This document shows positions 26,233-38,504 of a stretch of 64,000 bases of DNA, one piece after another. Made by a program: the position numbers and the translations under genes. Within the stretch, counting starts at the first letter, position 1, and every line of letters starts with the position of its first letter. The DNA lies in NCBI GenBank assembly GCA_965153355.1, contig OZ231126.1, positions 83,080,001 to 83,144,000 of the forward strand, given 5' to 3'. The notes under the pieces were generated by a model that saw only the letters and a program-made list of their open reading frames with translations, was not told the origin of the DNA and ran no database searches. The DNA is from Flaccisagitta enflata. Its lineage: Eukaryota > Chaetognatha > Sagittoidea > Aphragmophora.

Positions 26233-26569
26233 TTATCTGGATTAACATTATGCTGTCAAAAATAGGTCACACCACCCTGAAAAATTGTCTAAACAAAAGA
26301 AAGCTAAAATCTTGAATTATTCATTTTTTTTTATAAAGCGCCTTTGGAAAGAATTCCTACTGGATGGTTTTTAGTTTGTATGGATATGATCTATGCAAAA
26401 ATACAAAAAACCGCATAGTTATATCATTATTGTCTCAAACCTTGTGTGAGAGAGCAGTGCAGTGCCAGACGATCGAGAATCCACTGGGCCAGTGTATTCG
26501 TCTCCGTTCGCGCGGCGTCGATGTCCCTCTTCCTCGAACACTGCTGTTGCCGCTGCTGCTTTTGTCGGC

Positions 26570-26690
<121 letters not shown>

Positions 26691-27128
26691 GTGACAGACA
26701 GAGATGATAACAGACACAGTATAAGTCGCTGATGGAGACAGAGAAATAACGTGCTCCATACCATATAATTTGTCGTCATTGAAAGTCGCAAAAATATTGG
26801 AGGTTACAAACTGTATTTCGCGCTTCTTCAGAGCAACCCCATAAAATGTCGTTTACTGCACACTGGTCTCCCCCAAAAATCACTAAACCTGGCCAAAAGA
26901 TGGTCTATCTGCCTGACGTTAGAAGTCATCATATAGCTACGCACATCGCACAGGCTATTGTTTTCTACTTGCCCTAACTCCCTACATGATGATGCATTTA
27001 AATTTGCAAAGGATAAATATAGATATATTTCAAACAAAATTTTCTGGTACAAGAATTGTTCGAGCATCTCTGTTCAGAAGCTGACCAAAGAGTTGATGAA
27101 ATTCCATAGCAAGTGTTGTGATAAAATA
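26691..27128. other. Unassigned sequence
   Basis: No feature recognised. Confidence 0.4.
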
Positions 27129-27220
27129 AGTGACGCGGGGTCACAAAATCATTGGTGGGCAGGGGCATCCAACCCCCATCCACACCCAACACTCCCAAAG
27201 TATGTGGGCACGCCTGTAGA
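27129..27220 (+). mobile_element. H3-type element, left part only
   Basis: AAGTGACGCGGGGTCACAAA ... GGTGGGCAGGGGCATCCAAC ... CCCATCCACACCC matches the starts at 4078 and 44100; the hairpin end is missing. Confidence 0.65.
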
Positions 27221-27308
27221 TGGAGATGAATATATGAGATAAGATTAGATAACATCACACCTTATAAAGTGTAACACACAACGACCAATCCACCCAAAGG
27301 CGTGATGT

Positions 27309-28600
<1,292 letters not shown>

Positions 28601-28790
28601 ATCATAAGACCTTGATAACCTTACAGAGTAGAGAATAGAGAATAGAGAATAGATTAGAGTACAGATCAGAGAGTAGAAAATAAGAGACCTTGCAATCAGC
28701 CTAATTGGGCCATGTCATCGGTTCTGTCTTTGTAAGATTTTTCAATGATTGTGTCAATGCGCTGTTTACTTCTACTATTTTGGGAGAAGA

Positions 28791-29382
28791 TACAGTACGA
28801 TGCGAACAAAGACGACCTTGAGTGGAGGATAGATTTAAGTATTATGATTTTATTTGATTTATGAAAAAATTAATAAGTATGCTAATTAAAAGGTGCTTTA
28901 TTGTTTGAATATGTTAGTTTTTCTCAATCTTCAACTTGTGACTTTACTTCATCAGGACTTCATTTTTCAATATTCTAACCTAGATAAGTTAGAAATTTTA
29001 TAATGAATTGAAAAGAAATCAGCTTAATTGAACCATTTTTAAAAATTTTATAACTTTTTTTCATGACAAATCATTATATAAATTGATATCTGGGCAAAGT
29101 TTGAAGCAGGCATAAAATGTGTAAAAATGGTCCAATTTTGCTGATTTTTTTCTTGGATCATGTATAATTTTCTACTAGGTTTGATGAGCTAAGTTAAAAC
29201 ATTGAAAAATGAAGTCCTGATGAAGTCAAGTCATAAGTTGAAGAATGAGAAAAGCCAATATATTCAAGCAAAAGAGCGACCTTTAATTAATATAGATTTT
29301 AATTTTTTAAAATACCAAATAAGATTAAGATACCTAGAATCTATCCTCCAGTCTAGGTCGTCTTTACTCCCATCGTACTGTA
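28791..29382. repeat. Mariner-like foldback MITE, about 590 bp
   Basis: Ends TACAGTACGATG and CATCGTACTGTA, including a TA that can be the target duplication. Further inverted pairs: GAGGATAGATTT with AATCTATCCTCC, and CATCAGGACTTCATTTTTCA with TGAAAAATGAAGTCCTGATG. No transposase. Confidence 0.85.
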
Positions 29383-31001
29383 TGTTTTAAACATCATACT
29401 ATGATTCATAGCATGTATAAATTACGCCCACGAGTTTCAACTGGCACTGTCTATGAGCGTCTATCTGACTGACGACTTGTGGTGAAAGAAAGTTGGCCGA
29501 TTGGAAAATAGGAAGGCGATCGTCTCGTTTATTCCATAAAAATTTCAACAACTGAAGAGAGGGGGAAAAATGAAAGGGAAAGGGAGTAGCATCAGACCAG
29601 CAAACGCAAAAGATAACATGTAACCGAGATAGGACACAATAAAGGACAAACAGCACACAGACAACATGTTCATCTTCTTCTGTTTCATGCCACCTGGGAT
29701 AACACCTGCCCTGCCCCTGGCCCATCCCACAAATTCATCCATATCATCTCTATAGCAAGCTGACTTGACAAGCGATAAAAACCATACTAAAATCCGGCGA
29801 TAAAAATGCAAAAGGGCAAAAGACAAAATAACAGACCGGAAAACAAGATAAAACAACGTTAATAAAAGCAGAAACACGTCTATAAAATCTTACTTTTAGC
29901 TCACTGCTGGTTTCAACCCACAGTCTGTCGATGTCAAATTAACGCACTGTCCGCTTCATTAGTTTATCTGCACAAAGATGAGAGATTATTGAACAGAATT
30001 CTAAGGGCGGGCTTCAAACGATCATAAAAATCAATCAATCACTTTAAGAAGCGATGCCATACTTAAATAAAATCAATCAATCCAAAAATTGGATGATACG
30101 AAAGACGAGACGAGTTACGTATATTTGCCTACGTAGTAAAAACAAATGGCACAAAATCAAGGCGCAACCATATGGTTACCCATCTAGCGTTCAATATAAA
30201 AAATGGCAAGAAACAAAAGACACGGGCATCGAATAGCAGAGAAAGAGAAAAAAGCCAAAAGCACGCAAAAGAGACAGAAGGCACACACACCTAAGAGACG
30301 GACAGACATACATTTCTAACATCTGGCCTCATTTTTGGAATTCTACTAATTTCAAAATCCGACACCCAGTTTCCAGTCGGGGAAACCCTACTAAAAAAAA
30401 CCGATACTACCTTCCTTAAAAAAAAATTTACATAGACACAACCTTCGCCTTCCTTCGTCCACCGCCTCTACATCCCCACCCTAACTATCAACAGATCGAC
30501 GACTGCACGAATGATGATTCCCGTCCGGAAGGATCCACCACCAGCAAATTTGCAACGATCAATGACGACGGGGATGGAGACGCAGGCGGCGGCCAGGAGG
30601 TTGAGGCGCCTGCTCTGGAAAAAGTTAAAGGGAAGGGGGGAAAAGGAACGGTTTAGAGCACTCTCCAAGCCTGGGATTTGACTCTGAGAGAGTGGAAAAA
30701 GATAAGTGGGCATTCTCACTAAAAATGTCACGAAAGTATTCGTAATAATGACTTAAAAGACCATGTCTAAAACAAACACAACAAAAATGTACATGTTCCA
30801 AAGAACCAAACAAAACAAGACAAAATTAAATAAATTACTAACTGTATAATAAAAACGAATCTGTTGAATGAAAGAGAAATTAGTAAGCATCATGGAACGA
30901 CCACATCCTACATGCCTTTCTCCATTACAGAGACGAAAGGGTCATTCCTGCCCAACACTCACAACTTTTGTGGGCGAAAGGCTTAGCAGTGATGCTGCCG
31001 A
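29383..31001. other. Unassigned; one possible acceptor
   Basis: No protein family recognised. On the minus strand, 30619 follows a plausible acceptor (CCTTTAACTTTTTCCAG), and the 150 bp after it is GC-richer and open in more than one frame (30468-30618). It could be an exon of the ORF cluster upstream, but nothing ties it to one. Confidence 0.3.
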
Positions 31002-31321
31002 TTATGACCAGATCAAAGGCGCAGGTGGTGCAGCTGCCTGAGAGGAATCCTCCCCTAAGGGAAGGAAAAGAAAGAGAAAGAACAGGGGCAGATTGATTAG
31101 TAAAGTTCTTATCGTACACAGATTCAAATTTACAACAAAAACTCAACCTCAACCCTTCCCAAACCATGATACTTACGCGGGCGTTTTTCGCCAGGCCCCG
31201 GGGCGGACGTCACTCCCACGCCCTGGGTAGCGCTCGCAACTTGGCCGGCCTGTTCATCGATGTGATGAGGATGTGATGGTGGGAACGCGATCTTAGCGAC
31301 TATGCGCGCTTTCCACGCCAT
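31002..31321 (-). CDS. Putative two-exon small protein gene, unknown
   Basis: Not recognised. An ATG at 31321 in good context (GCAACATGG) opens 48 codons rich in His, Pro and Gly, ending at a strong donor (GTAAGT, 31176). After a 122-bp intron with a textbook acceptor (TTTTCCTTCCCTTAG, 31055) the frame continues 17 codons (EDSSQAAAPPAPLIWS) to TAA at 31004-31002. The predicted product is about 65 residues with no signal peptide or membrane segment. An in-frame TAA lies upstream of the ATG. It may instead be the 3' exons of the ORFs at 31458-33480. The splice signals are visible, but expression is only inferred. Confidence 0.35.
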
Positions 31322-31457
31322 GTTGCAAATTGGTAGTTAAATTGAACAGCAACTGGGTGTACACCAATCAAGTAGCTGGAGTGTGGTTCGATTTTTCCAA
31401 GGCCTGGCTCCGATTTTTCTTATTCCCAGGCTTGGGAGCGCTCTTTTTGCGACGGAT

Positions 31458-32064
31458 CTACACCGACTTTTTCTGCGGAGAAGACGCAGGAGGTGGAGAT
31501 GCTGCATCGCTACCCGGCGCCAGTCGAAATTTCGGACGTACAGCGGACGCAGTTTTAAAGTCGACGGCCATAGCCGCTTTTGCGTGCTCCACCGCTTCCT
31601 CTTTCTTCTTAGCCTTCATCGCACAGGCCTGCTTCTCCTTTTCAAGCTGCTTCTCCAGTTCCACGACTCGCTTATTGCCTTTGACTACCTCATTGTCCGC
31701 AGCCATTGCTGCTCGACGAGCATCGTCTCTCTCCTTTTGGATGTTGCGACGAATCCTCTCGTCTAAGACTTGACGAGCCGCTTCAACTCGTTGACGCGGA
31801 TTGAGAAGCGACGCAAGAAGTCTTTTTTGGAAGCCTTGATGCTAAATTCTTCACCACCCCAATGGATATTTGAGGTCAGTGGTAAAGAGGCTTCGTAGCA
31901 ATGACTGGCGATGTGGTGTCCATGCGCAGGATCAAAGGCTGAATCCGACATGGGAGGCGTGTTCTGCACTTGCTGCAGACCTTGGGCAGACTCTGTTTGC
32001 TGACGAGGCGCTACACCAGCTTTAACAGATGCTAATGCACTGCCAACCAGCCCGCTTCATATCG
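31458..32064 (-). pseudogene. Coiled-coil coding remnant, frameshifted
   Basis: Two overlapping minus-strand frames look like one former coding region. The first (about 32064-31763) contains FSIKASKKDFLRRFSIRVNE. At about 31800 the coding signal moves to the next frame, which runs to 31458 as a charged heptad-like helix (VELEKQLEKEKQACAMKAKK) and a Pro-rich end (PPPASSPQKKSV). The upper frame is closed by a TGA at about 32055. No family is recognised; a gag-like or retroelement-associated protein is possible because the region abuts a BEL/Pao pol and has similar base composition. A host gene is the alternative. Confidence 0.45.
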
Positions 32065-32271
32065 CTGCTTGTGATGGCTGTGAGTGCAAGGAAGACGCCC
32101 GTCTGCTGACCAGAGACTTGAGGTTTACCACTAAAGGGACTTGCCAATCTCTAAGTAGTCCCTCCCTTGTTGCTGCTTTGTGCTTCTAGCTCTCTCTGGG
32201 TCTTCTTCTCCCTTTGTTGCTGCTGTCCCAGGCGCCTGATCTAGCTTCTGGGTTGCTGCCAACCAAGGCGT

Positions 32272-32796
32272 CTACCAACCACTTGAAGCTTCTCCTTGGC
32301 CTTTGCGCATTGTTGCTGGAGGGGGCGCGCCTAGAGGCGCTAGAAGGGGCCCTTTGCTTTTGGAATTTGGCCCTTTTTGTTGACTCTGCACACTGCGCGC
32401 TTGAGGAGTCTTTTCCTGACGTGATCTCTTCGATTGTTGTGAGGGAGCGATGTCACGAGGACCCTGTTGTTGCTGATTTGGGGATGAACTAATCCAGGGC
32501 GCTATTGATGACTTCCTGATGCTGTAGAGTGAATTGCCGCTGATGTAGCTATGGCCAAGAACAGCACGCCCATTACCGCCAGGAGCAAGGCTGCCGACAG
32601 CAGTTGCACCCACTGAGGCTTCTGGAGCGGCATTCTTCCTTCTTCTTCGGTGCTGGACCATGCGACGAACCTCCTTATCATGCTCCTCCTTCTTGTTGCT
32701 GGATTTTGCGCTCCAGAGTCTCCGAGCCCAGCTCTGTTTGATTAGCCGATGATTTAGCGAGAGTTTGTTTGTTGCAGAATACTGAAAGTTTTTCAA
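32272..32796 (-). CDS. Gln/Lys/Arg-rich open frame, unknown
   Basis: A 174-codon frame with a basic segment (KKEEHDKEVRRMVQHRRRRK) and a Gln/Ser/Pro-rich tail (SSPNQQQQGPRDIAPSQQSK). No conserved domain is seen. It overlaps, in another frame, the end of the spliced model at 32678-33480, so only one of the two is likely to be read. It ends before the coiled-coil remnant. It may be low-complexity coding sequence of the same element. Confidence 0.3.
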   Translation of the reverse strand: MKNFQYSATNKLSLNHRLIKQSWARRLWSAKSSNKKEEHDKEVRRMVQHRRRRKNAAPEASVGATAVGSLAPGGNGRAVLGHSYISGNSLYSIRKSSIAPWISSSPNQQQQGPRDIAPSQQSKRSRQEKTPQARSVQSQQKGPNSKSKGPLLAPLGAPPPATMRKGQGEASSGW

Positions 32797-33480
32797 ACTT
32801 GAAGAGGAGATACTTCGACGTCTGACTGATGATACGTATACTCACCAATGCGCTTCTGCATCCGTTGGTGTTCTCTTCCGGTGTCGGCAGTGTCCACTTC
32901 CGGGTCAATGCCTTCCTTAACCACCTCCCCATTCACCAACACCTCCTCCTCCATTTCCATCCCCTCCTCCTCCACTCTTGCTCCATCATTGACCAGTCTC
33001 TCTCTCTCTTCGCCCCCGCTGCGTTGACGTGCAGCTGCAGACACTTGATCACGAGACGCTGGGCGACCGAAATCAAGGCAAAATTGGCGAGGCGATGGGG
33101 GCAAATCCGATGATGATGACGCTGCCGCGGAAGTGGTGGATAAGTCCGCCGGCGGCCGATTGATCGCACTCCGCCTCGAACCTCCATCTTTGATGACTAC
33201 CAATGGAGGAAGCGACGCGGGATCAATGGCGTTGGATGGCTGTTGATATTTTTCCAACGCATCATCTTGTTGACGCTTTATTCATGATGCAGGCCACCCG
33301 CACGGAACGGCGGTCGCTATTGAAGGCTGCCAGCGCGACAGCCTCCTCCTCCGCTCCGAACGACGTCGTGGATGCAGATCCTTCTCGAGGCGAGCCGTCG
33401 TTGAAGAGTCGACGAAGATCTAGCGATCTGCATGACGTCGACACGCCGGCTTCAGCCTCGAGACGCTGCTGACGGGACAT
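32678..33480 (-). CDS. Putative coding region, possibly spliced, unknown
   Basis: The frame starting MSRQQRLEAEAGVSTS at 33480 runs 72 codons to 33262. A second frame opens at 33281 and runs through a Ser/Glu-rich stretch (EEEGMEMEEEVLVNGEVV) to a donor GTGAGT at 32845; the two overlap by 20 bp, so a frameshift or splice would be needed to join them. A possible 64-bp intron ends at an acceptor (AAAAACTTTCAG) before 32781, and the phase allows continuation to a stop at 32678. Composition is clearly GC-richer than the flanks. Function unknown; gag-like by position only. Confidence 0.35.
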
Positions 33481-33485
33481 CTTGA

Positions 33486-33829
33486 CTCCGATTAGTTACT
33501 TCAAGATGCGAACCGACTTCGTAGATGGAAATGACGCTCGCCGCATAGCTTTGAAATGTTCGTGTTGAAGAACTGATAAAGGTAAGAACGGATTTGGCAC
33601 AATAATATGTACATATAGACAGGGCTAATGAATCAGTGTTTTGATGTGTAAATGGAAAATGACAAATATAATTGACAAGAGGAAAGATGAGTTACTGGAT
33701 AATCAGAACCAAATATGAATTTCACACACTTTGTAAATATAACAAGTCAGAGTATCAATCACTCATATCTATAGTTACTAATGGACAGGCCTATGCCTTT
33801 TTCTCTCTCTCTCAAAATCTTAGCGCTTT
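33486..33829. other. Spacer between ORF cluster and BEL/Pao remnant
   Basis: AT-rich; could hold LTR remains, but no direct repeat pair was recognised by eye. Confidence 0.35.
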
Positions 33830-34099
33830 TTATGAGTCCACTCCCAGCCGCACAAGCCAAGTGCGGTCTTTCATCATTATCTTTCCATCTTGGCGCCGGA
33901 TATGAGCCCTCCGGACATGGGCTGACGAACCCTCGACGCCCCTGACACGCCCTAAGCTCCAATCCAGACGAGGCAGCGGCTCGCCCATGACGATGACCAT
34001 GTCATCCACCGCAAAGTCTTTCTCAGATCTTGACCATTTGCTTCGCGCATGAAGAAGCGATAAATATTCGACCCTCCACGATTTCCAAAATGCATCCAA
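33830..34099 (-). pseudogene. BEL/Pao pol C-terminal domain (DUF5641-like)
   Basis: An 89-codon frame starting at FWKSWRVEYLSLLHARSKW and containing DDMVIVMGEPLPRLDWSLGR, the conserved end of BEL/Pao Pol. It stops at 33830. Between 34374 and 34100 only LNRRPL-like traces remain. Confidence 0.85.
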
Positions 34100-34373
34100 A
34101 TGCGAGTGCGAAAGCCTTCATTGAATCTTCAAGGAGTCGGCGTCAGAATTGACGCCTTGTTGCACCAGACCAGAGGCATGGCTGGATGTGGTTGATGATT
34201 GAGGTGATATGATTCCGTGTAAGGGCTCAGAGCTGCCTCTTAGACTGGTCATGAGCGCTCAGCTAGAGGACGGCGATTGAGTAGTTCCTTCAACTTCGAC
34301 GACGGCAGTGTTGAATGCGTCGATGTGGAGGATGATGCCAGTTGAGATGGAAGCAAGATGGCGCTGAAAGAGA

Positions 34374-35136
34374 GCAATTATTTTCTCCCACAATTCTCCA
34401 TAGTGGTGTGTCCTCGGCAAGACAAAATCTCACCGAAGGCCGCGCCGCTGCAGTTCAGAGTTGACGAGCGGTTCCAAGCTTCCATTTCTTTCTTGAGGAT
34501 GTTGTTGGCGCCGATTAGATTCGTCCCACAATCTGATGTGAAACGGTTGATTCCTGGGCGCCTTGCTGCAAAGCGGATGATTGCTTACTATCGCATCGGC
34601 TGACATGTTGAAGAGTAATCCCACATGGATGGCGCGTGACACTAAACAGGTGAACACTGGGATCCACACCTTGCGATCTGCACGCCCGTTCATTTTTACC
34701 ATGAAATGCCCCATGACGTCCAATCCAGTCTCTGCAAAGACAGGCGCAGGATTGACTTTATTTGATGGAAGATTGGCCATTTGCTGATTTGCGTTCTTTT
34801 TAAAGTTCTTCTGGCATCTAAAGCACGTGTTGACGTCGCTCTTGATGGCCTGAAGACCTTTTGTAATCCGCACAAATTGGCTTAATTGGTATCTAATGTA
34901 TGCTTTGCACCCGCGTGAAAATCCTGGCGATGATAATGGCGCATCAAAGATTTCACATTCTCGCCTTTTGGCGGAAGGATAAAGGGAAATTTAGCGCCGT
35001 GAGAGATGTCGTTGTTTTCCAACCATCTGCCGACTTTTAGGATGCCGTCGTCGTCGACGAAAGGGTTCAACTTCCGCATCTCCTTGTTCTTTATGATAAA
35101 GTCACGACGGCTTTCTGGCTTGAAGACTTTTTTCCC
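34374..35136 (-). pseudogene. BEL/Pao integrase region, frameshifted
   Basis: After the TAG the frame continues with NPFVDDDGILKVGRWLEN and the His pair of the zinc-binding domain (MRHYHRQDFHAGAKHT). A one-base loss near 34897 shifts the frame; the next frame carries the Cys pair (NTCFRCQK) and the first catalytic Asp (ETGLDVMGHF). A second shift near 34600 moves to another frame with the second Asp (TSDCGTNLIGA) and the Glu (KKEMEAW), ending at a stop about 34374. The Asp-Asp-Glu residues are therefore present but in different frames. Confidence 0.88.
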
Positions 35137-36056
35137 CTACCCCAATTGTTCAAGACGCTGTGAATAATGCTGTCGCGTGCATTGACGGACGAGCCGCTTA
35201 TGCGCCTCCTCCACGACGCCTGGCGCTACTCCGGTTTTGGAAGGAGATTCTTGGTGCCAGCCAGGAGCGCTTCCTTGGACACGCCTTCTCTTCTCCACCT
35301 TTTTGCTCATGATGAGAACCATGCCGATAATCCTCAATTTCTGCATCCATTTTCCCCGAGAAGCGGCTTCAAGAAGTATCACAACATACACTTGTTTCTT
35401 TTCACTCTCAGCCGCATACAGAGCGTTTACCTGTGCAGAAATAGGGCACGTCGCGATGTTCGTCTTTGGCTGGTGATCTTCGGGAAGACGCAAAAATGCA
35501 GGGCCTTGATGGAATTGACGCCATTTTTCGGCTTCATGGGCCTGGATGCCTCTGCTACAGTGATCCGCCGGGTTGTTTGACGAGTCAACCCAGCGCCACT
35601 GTTGAGGATCAGACCCACTATGGATCTTGGAGAGACGATTAGCGAAGAATACGGGCCTCGGTTTTGCCCGATTGTAAATCATCTTCAGTGCAGATTCAGA
35701 ATCGGACCAAAATCTGCTGACGACAAGATTGTCCAATTCGATGGTCCTTCCCACGAAGCGTTTGAGCTGCACTGCTTTTTCTGCGGATACAATCTCGACG
35801 CGTGGAACGCTGCTGTGATGAGAAGCACGTTTTGGATTGAGAGGAATGACGTGAGATTTGGATGCGATGAATGAAATGTGAACATCTCCATCTAGATGGT
35901 CTTGACGTCGATATGCAACTGCTCCATATCCGCCTTTTGGAGCTGCATCGCAAAATAACTCGATAGTTACTTCCGCAATGTCGCTATTGTCGACGCCGCC
36001 ATTCCACCAGCGTTCAATTCGATATTGCTGTATATGGTGAAGTGGGGTAAAATGGG
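35137..36056 (-). pseudogene. BEL/Pao RNase H region
   Basis: An open frame of about 306 codons. Acidic residues are visible in the family's usual contexts: ELFCDAAPKGGYGAVAY (first Asp), PRVEIVSAEKAVQL (Glu), RFWSDSESAL (Asp) and WVDSSNNPADHCSRG (last Asp). This domain degrades the RNA of the RNA/DNA hybrid during reverse transcription. The last part leads toward the integrase. It ends at a TAG (35139-35137), and the same frame continues beyond it, so the stop is a single mutation. Confidence 0.9.
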
Positions 36057-36060
36057 TCAC

Positions 36061-36232
36061 TTTTTTTTATGTTTTTTTGGGCTGGGATTTGGGCCTCGAG
36101 GCTAGGATTTGGGCCTCGAGGCTAGCATCTGAGTCAGAGGGGGGATGGACGGATGAGAAGAAGGAGGAGTAGAAAATCCCCCTGTGTGTGAAAGCATAGG
36201 TCATCTACCCCTTCGGGGCCACTGCCCAAAAA
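36061..36232. mobile_element. FB2 foldback element, right half
   Basis: A few units GGGATTTGGGCCTCGAGGCT, then GAAAATCCCCCTGTGTGTGA and AGCATAGGTCATCTACCCCT. The left arm is missing; the BEL/Pao remnant begins where it should be, so one interrupted the other or a deletion joined them. Confidence 0.7.
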
Positions 36233-36394
36233 AGGTTAACTCAAGCTTTTGGGCAGGAGCAGCAATACAAAAACCGCCTGTTACGCCGAAAAAGCTAACG
36301 CCGAAAAAGTGAGACCGACTAACAAGGCCGAAATTTGACCTATAGATGTGTTTTTTCCTGCGACTAAGCTTTATTTTTAAGTAGCGCTTTTAGA

Positions 36395-36395
<1 letters not shown>
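36233..36395. other. Decayed H-type fragment
   Basis: TTTTGGGCAGGAGCAGCAAT resembles the interior of H1 copies; otherwise nothing. Confidence 0.35.

Positions 36396-36396
<1 letters not shown>

Positions 36397-36472
<76 letters not shown>
36397..36472. repeat. (GA)n microsatellite
   Basis: About 38 GA units running directly into an H3 element. Confidence 0.97.
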
Positions 36473-36475
<3 letters not shown>

Positions 36476-36613
36476 AGTTGCGGGCGGGTGGGCAGGGGCG
36501 GATATGCGCGTTTTCCCATTTTTCGACTCGTGCTGATGGACGGACGGATGGAACAATGGACGGACGGACGGACGGATAAAGCCTCTTATAGAGTTGCGTG
36601 TCCGCAACTAAAA
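36473..36613 (+). mobile_element. H3-type hairpin element
   Basis: CCAGTTGCGGGCGGGTGGGC, CGCGTTTTCCCATTTTTCGA, GGACGGACGGACGGAC, CTCTTATAGAGTTGCGTGTC and stem-closing CGCAACTAAAAA. The AACAAGGCC start is replaced by the GA array. Confidence 0.8.
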
Positions 36614-36889
36614 ATACCTTTTTAGGCAGCGGCTCCAAAGGGCCGATGACCTGTAGGTAGGCAAAGAAGTGCGCCCAACTTTACAACAGTTCACAATTGA
36701 GATTTTTAGCTCATACGTCGAGAAGCATGACGTCAGCTGGTATTTCAAATTTCAGGACAATCGCATCAATAGTTTAGAAGTTACGGCCTTTTTCATACTT
36801 AAAAAGTAAAAGAGAAAACCGACGTTCTTTTTTTCTGTTTTTTCTTTGAACTCGCCCCCAATCAAATTTTTGAATTTTTTGAAAAAAGT
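36614..36889. other. FB fragment and unassigned sequence
   Basis: TTTTTAGGCAGCGGCTCCAA and GGGCCGATGACCTGTAGGTA (36623-36660) is an FB arm fragment; the rest is not recognised. Confidence 0.45.
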
Positions 36890-37470
36890 AATTTTACAGG
36901 TTTTGGATCTAGTAATAAAACAATTTCCTGACCAATTACCCACATTTGAAAACCTTTTTCAAAAAAAAATATTTTGTGATTTTTTTCTAAGTCCTGACAT
37001 TGATACAAAACAAAAAAATTTCAAAGTTTTTTGAAAAAAAAAATGAAAATACAAGATTTTGGATCTAGGCAAATCAAACAATTTCCTATTGATAGCACCC
37101 CACTTTCAAAAATCATTTTTCAAAAAAATATTTTATGATTTTTTTTTTAAGTCCCTGACGCGGGACAAAAATTTTTTTTAAGTTTTCTGAAAAAAAAATG
37201 AAAGTGTAGGATTTTGGATCTAGGCAAATCAAACAATTTCCTATTGATTGCACCCCACTTTTGAAAACCATTTTTCAAAAAAATATTTTGTGATTTTTTT
37301 TTTTAAGTCCTTGACGCGCGACATAAAAATTATCTAAGTTTTTTGAAAAAAGTGAAAATACAAGATTTTGGATCTAGGCAAATCAAACAATTTCCTGTTG
37401 ATTGCACCCCACTTTTTTTTCAAAAAAAAATCTCAATAAGGGCTTTTTTGGGGGCCCTTAGGGGCCCCTA
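36890..37470 (+). repeat. About 155-bp tandem repeat, four units
   Basis: The marker GGATCTAGGCAAATCAAACA (or a variant) starts at 36905, 37061, 37216 and 37370, spaced 154-156 bp. Each unit holds ATTGCACCCCACTTTTGAAA and a poly-A/poly-T stretch. An inverted two-unit copy is at 20150-20515. Confidence 0.9.
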
Positions 37471-37945
37471 AGAAGAAAATAATGATGTTTAGTTAAAGCC
37501 GACGGCGAGAGAAATCAAATCTCCGTCAAACAAGACCAAGAACGCCTAGATCGGTGGCGTATAGAGTACGATGGACCATATACGGTGAAAAAGCTTATTC
37601 ATGTTTAAAAAGGTGACTAAATCATGAGGTGTTGTGAGATAAACGCGGAAAAATTTTCCTATGGTTGAAAACAACTGCAAACCATCGCTTACACTAGACC
37701 TCTAATGATGAAAAATTCTTTTGGATGAGAAATTAATGCAGAATGTAGTGTTGCCTGATTGGGCTTGTTTCCAGTTTTCACTAGAAATGAGGATCAATTA
37801 CACTTCGTTTTTTTATAAGAACATCATTTTTTGGCCGAAGCCTTCAAAAGAGATAGAGATGGCTACCAATGAAAAAGCTACAATATTATTAATTTGGGAG
37901 TGATTCCATGCCTTGATATTCTTACAAATTAGGCGCTCATAAAGA
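37471..37945. other. Unassigned sequence
   Basis: No feature recognised. Confidence 0.4.
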
Positions 37946-38070
37946 AAACAAGGCCAAAAAGGTGCGACATGTGGATCGTCAAACAAATGCGTTAACCGAC
38001 CAACCGACTGACCAACCCACCAACAGACACAGTCTGACGGAAAACAGTGTTTCATGAGCTTTGGTTGAGT

Positions 38071-38144
<74 letters not shown>

Positions 38145-38488
38145 GAGAGAGAGAGCGTGACAAAGAGCCAGAACGACCCCAAGAGGGCAACAGTTGCGTG
38201 CCTCTGGAAATGACAAACAAAATGTTAAGAAATGTAAAGAAATGTTGAAAAATGTTAAAAAGTATTAAAAATGTGAAAAAATGTGAAAAAAATATTACAA
38301 AATGTTAAAACGATTAAAAAATGTCAAAAAGCTGAAAATATCAGAAAATTCCAAAAAATTGTTAGAAAATTTTAAAAAATGCTAAAGAATAGTAAAAAAT
38401 GTCAAAAATTTAAAAATATTCACAGGACCAACCGACCAACCAACCGACCGACAGACCAAGGTGTAGAGTCGCGTGCACGCGACTAAAA
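37946..38488 (+). mobile_element. Composite H-type element with GA and 10-13-bp arrays
   Basis: An H4-type start (AACAAGGCCAAAAAGGTGCG, GGATCGTCAAACAAATGCGT), a GA array (38073-38142), about 15 AT-rich units like AAAAATGTTA (38220-38415), then an H1-type end with CCAACCGACCAACCAACCGA and hairpin AGTCGCGTGCACGCGACT plus AAAAA. Mixed ends suggest one element within another or a chimera. Confidence 0.65.
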
Positions 38489-38504
38489 ATGAACAGATTG
38501 CTAT

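Larger units (their letters stand above)
25690..26467. repeat. Foldback element with nested insertions
   Basis: The left arm CACTGCTCTCTCACAAAGAT, TATAACTATGTAGTTTTTTG, AGGCGCTTTTTGAAATAAAT (25690-25825) is inverted at 26325-26465. Inside are an H1 element (25858-26024) and a small MITE (26074-26232). Confidence 0.8.
33830..36056 (-). mobile_element. BEL/Pao LTR retrotransposon, 5'-truncated pol
   Basis: Minus-strand pol remnant with domains in BEL/Pao order: RNase H (Pao type), integrase zinc finger, integrase core, C-terminal DUF5641. The gag, protease and reverse transcriptase parts that should lie at higher coordinates are absent, because the homology stops at about 36056, where FB2-type sequence begins. 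Breaks: one in-frame TAG, at least two frameshifts, and further loss between 34370 and 34100. No LTR pair is seen. The copy is dead. Confidence 0.9.

Noticed and set aside
31330-31773. Plus-strand 147-codon Ser/Ala/Phe-rich frame
   Set aside because: Antisense to the minus-strand coiled-coil frame, whose charged composition is the more credible coding sequence.
35167-35580. Plus-strand 137-codon frame
   Set aside because: Antisense of the BEL/Pao RNase H region.
33480-36232. LTR pair for the BEL/Pao element
   Set aside because: No direct repeat with TG...CA ends could be seen on both sides; a self-alignment would be decisive.
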